Positions 1-10,300 of a stretch of 64,000 nt of DNA are shown piece after piece. Origin of the DNA: Escarpia spicata (Eukaryota; Annelida; Polychaeta; Sabellida; Siboglinidae); NCBI GenBank assembly GCA_963995525.1, contig OZ023213.1, positions 50,461,987-50,525,986 on the forward strand, written 5' to 3'. Positions within the stretch are counted from its first letter, which is position 1; every line of letters starts with the position of its first letter. Both the position numbers and the translations under genes were made by a program. The notes beneath the pieces were generated by a model that did not search any database, was not told the origin of the DNA, and saw nothing but the letters and a program-made list of their open reading frames with translations.

Positions 1-764
1 GAGAGTGGTCACCGAGAGTGGTCACTGAGAGTGGTCACTGCCAGGATGCTTGTTGTCCTCAATGGTTCTTTTACGTCCCAAATTGGGAAAGTGAGTACAG
101 GAAACTGTTTGTATCCTGCGTAGAATATTTCTCTTTCAATGCATGTAATGCAGGACTGGGTCCAATTAATAATAAAAGTACTTATATAGCACCCAATCAA
201 TCAAAATTGTTTGCATACATTCATTAAATTATAATTGATTAGACAAAACAGTGTATTTTACACGTTGTTGATTCATGTTTTGAAATGATGACATATTACA
301 TTTTCGGAAAAAACATATAAAAGAAAAACCCAACAAATACTGTTTTGAGGATAAATAATATGTCTCGCATAATGCATCTACTGGTGTACATAACTGTATT
401 GAATATTGTAGGTGCAATTCAACTAGTCATTGTAACTGTCCTTGAATGGATACAGCCAAAATATTCAGATTTAAAACCAGTTTCTTGTCATGTAAATAAC
501 ATGTAATATCAACATGATACGGCGACACCAAGTGTTTCTGTATTATTATTTATATCACAATGTACAAACTCAACAAACTGTTAAAAAAACAACTACGACA
601 ATGATCTGTGTAATAATGAAACATGAGACTAAGTGCTGCCACCTGGTGGCATGAATAATCTAACAGTGACATCATATTGTGAGATGACATCATTAAAATG
701 TTGGGCAATGTTTTTGTGCACTAGGAAGTACTTAGTTGAGATGTCACGGGTCAAGACGAAGCCG
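1..764. other. RAD51C downstream flank, no gene seen
   Basis: The first 40 bases are three copies of a 13-bp unit (GAGAGTGGTCACC/T), cut by the window edge, so a tandem array may extend to the left. The rest is AT-rich and shows no splice-framed exon or recognisable element on either strand. Confidence 0.5.
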
Positions 765-2779
765 TTTTGTTGGCCGTTGTGAAGTGTCCTTGCTGCCGGT
801 GCATGTAGACGGAAGACTGGGAACATGTTTTGTTGGCCATTGTGAAGTGTCCTTGCTGCCGATGCTTGTAGACGGAAGACTGGGAACATGTTTTGTTGGC
901 CGTTGTGAAGTGTCCTTGCTGCCGGTGCTTGTAGACGGAAGACTGGGAACATGTTTTGTTGGCCGTTGTGAAGTGTCCTTGCTGCCGATGGTTGTAGACG
1001 GAAGACTGGGAACATGTTTTGTTGGCCGTTGTGAAGTGTCCTTGCTGCCGATGCTTGTAGACGGAAGACTGGGAACATGTTTTGTTGGCCATTGTGAAGT
1101 GTCCTTGCTGCCGATGGTTGTAGACGGAAGACTGGGAACATGTTTTGTTGGCCATTGTGAAGTGTCCTTGCTGCCGATGCTTGTAGACGGAAGACTGGGA
1201 ACATGTTTTGTTGGCCGTTGCGAAGTGTCCTTGCTGCCGGTGCTTGTAGACGGAAGACTGGGAACATGTTTTGTTGGCCATTGTGAAGTGTCCTTGCTGC
1301 CGATGGTTGTAGACGGAAGACTGGGAACATGTTTTGTTGGCCATTGTGAAGTGTCCTTGCTGCCGATGCTTGTAGACGGAAGACTGGGAACATGTTTTGT
1401 TGGCCGTTGTGAAGTGTCCTTGCTGCCGGTGCTTGTAGACGGAAGACTGGGAACATGTTTTGTTGGCCGTTGTGAAGTGTCCTTGCTGCCGATGCTTGTA
1501 GACGGAAGACTGGGAACATGTTTTGTTGGCCATTGTGAAGTGTCCTTGCTGCCGATGGTTGTAGACGGAAGACTGGGAACATGTTTTGTTGGCCATTGTG
1601 AAGTGTCCTTGCTGCCGATGCTTGTAGACGGAAGACTGGGAACATGTTTTGTTGGCCGTTGTGAAGTGTCCTTGCTGCCGGTGCTTGTAGACGGAAGACT
1701 GGGAACATGTTTTGTTGGCCATTGTGAAGTGTCCTTGCTGCCGATGGTTGTAGACGGAAGACTGGGAACATGTTTTGTTGGCCATTGTGAAGTGTCCTTG
1801 CTGCCGATGCTTGTAGACGGAAGACTGGGAACATGTTTTGTTGGCCGTTGTGAAGTGTCCTTGCTGCCGATGCTTGTAGACGGAAGACTGGGAACATGTT
1901 TTGTTGGCCGTTGTGAAGTGTCCTTGCTGCCGATGGTTGTAGACGGAAGACTGGGAACATGTTTTGTTGGCCATTGTGAAGTGTCCTTGCTGCCGATGCT
2001 TGTAGACGGAAGACTGGGAACATGTTTTGTTGGCCGTTGTGAAGTGTCCTTGCTGCCGGTGCATGTAGACGGAAGACTGGGAACATGTTTTGTTGGCCAT
2101 TGTGAAGTGTCCTTGCTGCCGGTGCTTGTAGACGGAAGACTGGGAACATGTTTTGTTGGCCGTTGTGAAGTGTCCTTGCTGCCGGTGCATGTAGACGGAA
2201 GACTGGGAACATGTTTTGTTGGCCATTGTGAAGTGTCCTTGCTGCCGATGGTTGTAGACGGAAGACTGGGAACATGTTTTGTTGGCTGTTGTGAAGTGTC
2301 CTTGCTGCCGGTGCTTGTAGACGGAAGACTGGGAACATGTTTTGTTGGCCATTGTGAAGTGTCCTTGCTGCCGATGGTTGTAGACGGAAGACTGGGAACA
2401 TGTTTTGTTGGCCATTGTGAAGTGTCCTTGCTGCCGATGCTTGTTGACGGAAGACTGGGAACATGTTTTGTTGGCCGTTGTGAAGTGTCCTTGCTGCCGA
2501 TGGTTGTAGACGGAAGACTGGGAACATGTTTTGTTGGCCATTGTGAAGTGTCCTTGCTGCCGATGCTTGTAGACGGAAGACTGGGAACATGTTTTGTTGG
2601 CCGTTGTGAAGTGTCCTTGCTGCCGGTGCATGTAGACGGAAGACTGGGAACATGTTTTGTTGGCCATTGTGAAGTGTCCTTGCTGCCGATGGTTGTAGAC
2701 GGAAGACTGGGAACATGTTTTGTTGGCCGTTGTGAAGTGTCCTTGCTGCCGATGCTTGTAGACGGAAGACTGGGAACAT
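765..2779. repeat. 63-bp minisatellite, 32 copies
   Basis: The unit is 63 bp and the array is 32 units long less one base. Units are nearly identical and differ at three sites: GGCCA or GGCCG (once GGCTG), CCGA or CCGG, and GCTT, GGTT or GCAT before the GTAGACGG block. One unit has GTTGACGG. A three-unit pattern recurs in places. Because 63 is a multiple of three and the unit lacks stops in several frames, three long ORFs (683-735 codons, both strands) run through it; they are by-products of the period. It lies 2.5 kb beyond the last recognised RAD51C exon. Confidence 0.97.
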
Positions 2780-2984
2780 CTTGCTGAGTGGCACTGCATA
2801 CGTCTCTGATGCCGCCAGTCTAGTGACATACAACAAGAAATATAACTACAACATCGAACTAAGAACAGGGTTGCTTGGTATAGCTAGACTAATGCGTAAT
2901 GTACATCCATTCATGGGAGTATCTTCAAAGTGACTTATCCATCATGAGATCTGCTGTCTAGCAACAAAGCAAAAAAGTAAAGGT

Positions 2985-3300
2985 AAGTTCTTATATAGCG
3001 CAGTTTTCAGTCCTTTGGACTGCTCAAGGTGCTTTACACTACTCCCTGGCAGAACTGTACAATCAAACACCATCGAGACTTCTCTGGGAAGGATCCAGAC
3101 ACGCTGCAATGAATGCGCGAAAACTATCCATAGACAAACATCCACCACTGTCTAAAGCCAAGTACTCATTTATATAGCTGATTGAACTGGAGCAATGTAG
3201 AGTGAGCGAACTTGCCCAAGGTTCGACACGGCAGCACAGGATTCGAACCCGGGTTCTCTCAGTCGAGAGTCCGAAGCTCTATCCACTGTGCCACAGTGCT
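2985..3300 (-). mobile_element. tRNA-derived SINE, near full length
   Basis: Read on the minus strand it starts near 3300 with a tRNA-like head: A box TGGCACAGTGGATAGAGC at 3293-3276 and B box GGTTCGAATCC at 3249-3239. A central block follows (CTTGGGCAAGTT..., then TATAAATGAGTACTTGGC) and a tail ending CGCTATATAAGAACTTACC. The central block resembles the conserved domain of mollusc Meta-type SINEs from memory; the family name is not certain. Two more copies are in this window (39108-39425 and 49150-49270). The head directly abuts the target duplication of the RTE-like LINE at 3312. Confidence 0.8.
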
Positions 3301-3311
3301 CCTAACTATAT

Positions 3312-5120
3312 CATCATCTCATCTCAATCCCGAAACCTAGTCATGGGGGCACCACTGATGCCTTTTGGGACAGCTCCCTCAATATCTGGCGGTTTCAGGC
3401 AAGGGCTTGGGTTGTAGCAAAGTCCATCCTGGTCCATTCTTGGATGTCGTCCGCCCACGTCTTCTTTTGTCTTCCTGGTCTTCTGTTTCTGTCCACCGTG
3501 CCCGGGAGAACAGTCTTGGCTGGCCACCCGGTCTTGTTACATGGCCGTACCACTGGAGCTTCCTTTGTCTCACTCTTGTCAGCAGTTCCTCGTAAGGCCC
3601 TGTGTCTGCTTCAAACATCTGGCGCACAGTCTCGTTGGTGACATGGTCAGTGTAGCTGATGCCCAAGATCTTTCGGAAGCACCTCATTTCCATAGCTTGT
3701 ATTCTCCTCTCAAGTTCTGCTGTTAGTGTCCATGTCTCGCATGCGTACAGGTAGACGGAGATGACCAGTGCACGCATGAGTCTGAGCTTGCATTTGAGAC
3801 TGATGTTCCTGTTTCTCCAAATGGGCTTCAGTCTTGCCAAAGAACACGAGTCTGAGCTTGCATTTGAGACTAATGTTCCTGTTTCTCCAAGTGGGCTTCA
3901 GTCTTGCCAAAGAACACACACGAGTCTGAGCTTGCATTTGAGACTGATGTTCCTGGTTCTCCAAATGGGCTTCAGTCTTGCCAAAGAACACACACGAGTC
4001 TGAGCTTGCATTTGAGACTGATGTTCCTGTTTCTCCAAGTGGGCTTCAGTCTTGCCAAAGAACACACACGAGTCTGAGCTTGCATCTGAGACTGATGTTC
4101 CTGTTTCTCCAAGTGGGCTTCAGTCTTGCCAAAGAACACACGAGTCTGAGCTTGCATTTGAGACTGATGTTCCTGTTTCTCCAAGTGGGCTTCAGTCTTG
4201 CCAAAGAACACACACGAGTCTGAGCTTGCATTTGAGACTGATGTTCCTGTTTCTCCAAGTGGGCTTCAGTCTTGCCAAAGAACACACGAATCTGAGCTTG
4301 CATTTGAGACTGATGTTCCTGTTTCTCCAAGTGGGCTTCAGTCTTGCCAAAGAACACACGAGTCTGAGCTTGCATTTGAGACTGATGTTCCTGTTTCTCC
4401 AAGTGGGCTTCAGTCTTGCCAAAGAACACACGAGTCTGAGCTTGCATTTGAGACTGATGTTCCTGGTTCTCCAAATGGGCTTCAGTCTTGCCAAAGAACA
4501 CACGAGTCTGAGCTTGCATTTGAGACTGATGTTCCTGTTTCTCCAAGTGGGCTTCAGTCTTGCCAAAGAACACACGAGTCTGAGCTTGCATTTGAGACTG
4601 ATGTTCCTGTTTCTCCAAGTGGGCTTCAGTCTTGCCAAAGAACACACGAGTCTGAGCTTGCATTTGAGACTGATGTTCCTGTTTCTCCAAATGGGCTTCA
4701 GTCTTGCCAAAGAACACATGAGTCTGAGCTTTCATTTGAGACTGATGTTCCTGTTTCTCCAAATGGGCTTCAGTCTTGCCAAGGCAGCTGTTGTCTGTGC
4801 AGTTCTGGCAAGTATCTCAGGTCTGGAACCTCCACCTGAGATTACTGCTCCCAAGTATTTGAACTGTGTCACTATCTCCAGTTTCTGGTTGTTGACAGTG
4901 ATCTGAGCCTCGATGCACTTTGGACTGTTAATCATCAGCTTGGACTTTTCTGCGTTGATCTCCCTTCCATACTTGGATGATGTCGTTTCCAAGCAATCTA
5001 CCAGGCGCACAAGTTCTTCACTGCTGCCAATCCATCAATGTTGTCTGCAAAATGGAGGTTTGACATAGGACGACCTCCAATGCTGACTGTTCCTTCATGA
5101 TCTTCAAGTGTGCCATGATT
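3312..5120 (-). mobile_element. 5'-truncated RTE-like LINE with 11-bp target duplication
   Basis: Minus-strand reverse transcriptase fragments read SNLHFADNIDGLA near 5070, then KYGREINAEKSKLMIN and FKYLGAVIS near 4860-4960, and after the internal minisatellite ALVISVYLYACETWTLTAEL and LQWYGHVTR near 3560-3780. This is the palm-to-C-terminal part of an RTE-type endonuclease/reverse transcriptase. CCTAACTATAT occurs at 3301-3311 and again at 5121-5131, a perfect 11-bp duplication, and the 3' end is a TGATGA-like run as in RTE elements. The second Asp of the YADD-type motif is changed (FADN), so it is inactive. A 72-bp minisatellite at 3835-4790 has expanded inside the coding part. Confidence 0.85.
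3835..4790. repeat. 72-bp minisatellite grown from LINE coding sequence
   Basis: About 13 units of 70-74 bp. Each unit on the minus strand encodes ARLKPTWRNRNISLKCKLRL, which is the same peptide found once on each side in the host LINE (ending near 4735 and continuing at 3840 into MRALVISVYLYACE). The length difference between units comes from one to three CA steps in the join GAACAC(AC)nGAG. The array is therefore a tandem amplification of one LINE segment plus a short joiner. Confidence 0.93.
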
Positions 5121-5245
5121 CCTAACTATATAAAGACATACAAAGGAGCGTTCTTTGTTTCGTTGGCAGACCACTAAAGTCAACTCCCTTCAATATTTCA
5201 GGAACAGGAAGCTAACGTTAATGGTTGTTAAAAAGTTATATTAAT

Positions 5246-5452
5246 TTAACCCACCGTGATCTGATAGGGCACTACAGCCTGCTTGCATGAGGGTGACTTG
5301 TAGAGTAGTGCGCAACGCTGTTGCCCCATCCATTGCAGGACCACCCTGACCCCGGCAGCATGACCCCAGCTCTCCCCCAAAGCTGGCACCAGGTGTGACC
5401 TTTGACCCACACTCCCAGCAAGTTTTGTTGTCATCTGATTGGTCAGAACCAC
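5246..5452 (-). CDS. RAD51C: RAD51C coding exon 6 (terminal as read)
   Basis: Acceptor CTTCCAG|GTGGTTCTG. Encodes [25 protein letters not shown] and [17 protein letters not shown]. Read through, it stops two codons later (VG-stop, 5246). If the donor GTGGGT at 5254 is used the coding part ends at 5255. Confidence 0.9.
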   Translation of the reverse strand: MVLTNQMTTKLAGSVGQRSHLVPALGESWGHAAGVRVVLQWMGQQRCALLYKSPSCKQAVVPYQITVG

Positions 5453-7260
5453 CTGGAAGCAAAAGTTAAGCATTTTGTTTACTAGCACAGTGAGTGTCGA
5501 TACATAGCGGTCAAGATGTTTGTAATTTCATAAATTAGTATAATCAAATCAGTTATAATATTCCCCTCTTTATAATAAATTGTAACATTGATGAAATAAA
5601 AATATTCTATGCCACTTTATGTCACACTAAATACTAGTCAAAGTAATTTATGCCACTTTATGTCACACTAAATACTAGTCAAAGTAGATACATTTATTTA
5701 AGTGTAAGACATAAAAATAAGACAATACGTAGAAGATTTGATAAAATGTTCTACGTAAATCAGGACAAAACATAAAGCATTAGACACCTTCCACATATTG
5801 CTAAGAATTCTTTAACCGACATTTTATCAGCTCATAAGTCCAATTTTGATCTTTAAAATAAAATAAAATTTGCTCCTTAACAGTGTACTGAAAACTGTCA
5901 TCACCAGGGCCCTTTCGCTGGTGTGCCACTGAAATAATGTCCTCCGTGATACAATGGTTTTTGTCACATTGCGCAGTTAACACCCTACATTAGACAGCAG
6001 GCCCCGTCTTACTGCGAGTTGGTGTTCGTTGGCAATTCTGCCGAGGGTTTGAGCCATGCGACTGAGCACTCGGGTACGCAGGGAGTAGTCATCAAAGTGG
6101 TGTCGGAAAGTTGACGCGATACTGTCAACAACGACCAGTCGTACCTAGACACAAGACACAAGAATGACCAGTTGCATCTAGACAACAATGACAAAAGAAC
6201 GACCTGTCGCACCTAGACACAAATGACACAAGAACGACCTGTCGCACCTAGACACAAATGACACAAGAACGACCAGTCGCACCTAGACACCAATGACACA
6301 AGAACGACCAGACGCACCTAGACACAAATGACACAAGAATGACCAGTCGCATTCTGACACCAATGACACAAGAATGACTAGTCGCACCTAGACACTATTA
6401 ACACAAGAACGACCAGTCGCATCTAGACACCAATGATACAAGAACGACCAGTCGCATAAAGACACAAGAACGAATAATGGAGTTAACCATACACAAACCC
6501 GCAGAAAGCAATGGGCAACTACCGCTGTATTAGCCCAAGAAACCTTAGATATGCCGATGACACAGCGTTAGTATCCGATACAAAAGAAGTATTGGATAAA
6601 CTGATAACTACTGTTAAAGAGCACAGCAAGATGAAAGAATTGAAAATAAACGTAAAGAAGACTAAGATTATGGATGTGAAGGGATGTCGAGAACCATCAG
6701 AAGTCACAGTAGATGGCGAGGAAATAGAACGAGTGGAAAGTATTGAATATCTGGGGTAGAAGCAGATGGAGATGGGATGAAAGAGATCAACCGGAAGAAG
6801 CTTTGGAAAGCAACGGACAAAGATATGAAACTATTAATTATCCGAGTCTGCATATTTCCAACGGCTACATATGGATGCAAAACCTTAGACTCTTAATAAG
6901 AACATTACTAAACGTATAAATGCATTTGAAAACAAGTGTTATAGAAAGATAGAACGTAGAACTAACGAATCCATCACAGATGAGCTTGGTGTTATACCCG
7001 GGACTTTATTGAACTTTGTAAAGAAACAGAAACTAAGTTATTTCGGCCATGTGAAACGGCATCAGTCTCTAGAGAGACTAATAGTGGAAGGAAAAGTGGA
7101 AGGCAGCAGAAGCAGAGGAAGACCTAGGACACAATGGGAGAAGGACATAGAGGAATGGATGGGAGCAGACATCTGGCGAGTGGGGAGACTGGCAAATGAA
7201 AGAGCTGTCTATAGACAATCCATCAAGGCTGCAAAGTCCGGAAATGGATAAGCAAACCCA

Positions 7261-7357
<97 letters not shown>

Positions 7358-10300
7358 GTCTGTGCATACGTATGTGTGATGTGAGTGTATGGTGAGTGTG
7401 TATATGTGTGTGTGTGTGCGTGCGTGCGTGTGTGAATGTGTGTGTGAATGCGTCTGTGTGTGTGTCTGTACGTGTGCGCGTGTGTGTATGCGCATGTGTG
7501 TGCATGTGGTGTGGTGTATATGTGTGCGTGTGCATGCGTGCCTGTGTGGTGTTTGTGTGCATGGGTGCATGTGTCTGTGTGTGCGTCCGTGGGTGTGTGT
7601 GTGCGTGCATGTCTATGAGGCAGTCTGTTTCTACTGGAATGGTTTTCCTAAAATATTCAAGAAATGCTTACTCGTTAACGCACAGCAATTATGAATACTT
7701 GTTGTGATTTTCAGCCACATACTAACTTACTAAATGTTTTCACTACATTCTCATTACACGTTATCGTAGCTACAGCTACAACTAAGGATCAATTCCCACC
7801 TGTCAATGTTATCGTAGCTACAGCTACAACGAAGGATCAATTCCCATCTGACAATGTTATTGTAGGTACAGCTACAATTAAGGATCAATTCCCACCTGTC
7901 AATGTTATCATAGGTATTGCTACAACTAAGGATCAATTCCCACCTGTCAATGTTATCGTAGCTACAGCTACAACGAAGGTTCAATTCCCACCTGTCAATG
8001 TTATCGTAACTACAGCTACAACGAAGGATCAATTCCCACCTGTCAATGTTATCGTAGCTACAGCTACAATGAAGGATCAATTCCCACCTGTCAGTGTTAT
8101 TGTAGGTACAGCTACACAAAGAATCACTTCCCACCTGTCAATGTTATGGTAGCTACAGCTACAACGAAGGATCAATTCCCACCTGTCAATGTTATCGTGG
8201 CTACAGCTACAACGAAGGATTAATTCCCACCTGTCAATGTTGTTGTAGCTACAGCTATAACGAAGGATCAATTCCCACCTGTCAATGTTATCATAGCTAC
8301 AGCTACAATGAACGATCAATTCCCACCTGTCAGTGTTATCGTAGCTACAGCTATAACGAAGGATCAATTCCCACCTGTCAGTGTTATTGTAGGTACAGCT
8401 AAAATGAAGGATCAATTCCCAACTGTCAGTGTTATTGTAGGTACAGCTAAAATGAAGGATCAATTCCCAACTGTCAGTGTTATTGTAGGTACAGCTACAA
8501 CTAAGGATCAATTCCCACCTGTCAATGTTATTGTAGGTACAGCTACAACTAAGGATCAATTCCCACCTGTCAATGTCACACACTGATAAACGAAAATGTT
8601 TTTATTGACTAAATACTTTAATGAAATCAGCAGAAGTCAATCGTGAATAAACAACAAAGAACTATAAATCATGCCCACCTTTTTTAAAATACTACGAGCA
8701 AACTTACTTTAGCGTGATTCGCCAGGAACTTTGGTAGGATGTGAATAACAGCGATCAATTGTACATAGTCATGACAACGGAAGTAATGAATGCCACCAAG
8801 AATTGACTCCAGTGTGAAAGTCTGTACAGCGTCTTGCTGCTCTGAAAAATAAATTACAGAAGTTGACCACAAGATCATATGTAATAATACTTACACAGTA
8901 CCCCGGGTATTACATTTCAAAAAAAATTTCCACTCAAAAGTTCATACAATATCAATTATATAATGCATGGCAATTTTACAATAACTGTTATTTATTGGAC
9001 ATCTGCACCGAATTATCAAAAATATCATTAATACAACTTGCGACACTTTTGTAGTGGATATCTAAAATCTCCTTTTATTTATTGAATGCAAGAATAAGAA
9101 ATAACTGGCATTGGAGTAATAGAAAGCACCTTGGTGAAACAGTGGAAAAAATGGTGCATTTAACAGCTTTAATGTGTGTCCATAAATAGGATGAATTTGT
9201 GTTTTCGGGACATGCTCTTTGACTTACGTCATACATACCACGACTCGCTTCCACTGCTGCCATCTGGTGGCAATGATCGACTGTGGCCATGGCGATGTCG
9301 TTGACTCTGTCAACGATGAAGGTGCCCTCTGTGTCGATGTACACCGTCTCGCCACACACACCCCCAAAGCATTCTGGGATCTGCACATCAACAGCCAGCT
9401 GCATGCTGGGAAAAACAAAAAATATTTATGATCCAGAGGAAAACTTTTTTACATACAGAACTTTGCAGCACGTTTGTGTCCACGTTGTGGAATAGAGATG
9501 ATGTAATAATAGTCTATGAAATTTAACTATCGAAAGCAGTATTTATGCAATTTGATATTTTGACCTATACCATCAAATATATACATAACATTATGTAGGA
9601 AATTATACAAAAGTGTGGTTATCTGAGCATATATAGCTAGTTTTAATCTTGTGTATGACTTTGTGATAATAAAATGACACGGTGGTTGAAAATTGTACAT
9701 TTTGCTGCCACAATTTATCAATTTAACTTTCACATAACACATTAACCAGAGCAAGGCTGGAACAAAACAACAATGGTGACAAGACTATTATAAAGACCAT
9801 GACAAAACGAGATAGAAACGGCAGCAGCACCAGACTGACAAACACAACCAGACTGACTGCTACTACTACCTCAGCAGAGCTGACCAGGTCATTCTGTTCA
9901 GACTTCGAACTGAGCACAATAGAATTAATGCACATCTCTATAACAAGATGAAGATTGGTCAGTCCAAGATGTGCTCCTGTGATAACACCCCAGTGACCAG
10001 TGAGCTCCTACTCCAGCACTGCCCACACCAGGATGGCCCTAGACAGGTAGCAGGGCCAGAGGTCACCCCCTGAAGGAGAAGCTCCATGGTGATTTGGAAG
10101 AACTAATGAGGATGGCAGAATTCCTGAAGGCAACAGGTGTTTCCGTCTAGAGAGTGATCAATGAAGAAGACTAACAACATTTGTGTTTGACCAATGCACA
10201 AGAAAATGTTATCACCACTGAATAGATTTGTGTCTTACCAATGCCCAGAGCACCAAAAAACATAATTATATGACTAATCAGACTTTGATTTTACTAATAC

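Noticed and set aside
629..2836. Three ORFs of about 680-735 codons encoding 21-residue repeat proteins
   Set aside because: They run on both strands through the 63-bp minisatellite. The period is a multiple of three and the unit lacks stops, which makes long frames without selection.
3239..3293. A functional tRNA gene
   Set aside because: A and B boxes are present but no cloverleaf with acceptor stem can be formed, and the SINE body and tail follow.
7196..7707. Cys/Val- and His/Thr-rich ORFs
   Set aside because: They are translations of the TG/CA tract and its degenerate tail. The same holds for the CA tract at 55084-55243.
765..8583. CRISPR-like repeat arrays
   Set aside because: Units are contiguous without unique spacers and sit beside spliced animal genes; they are minisatellites.
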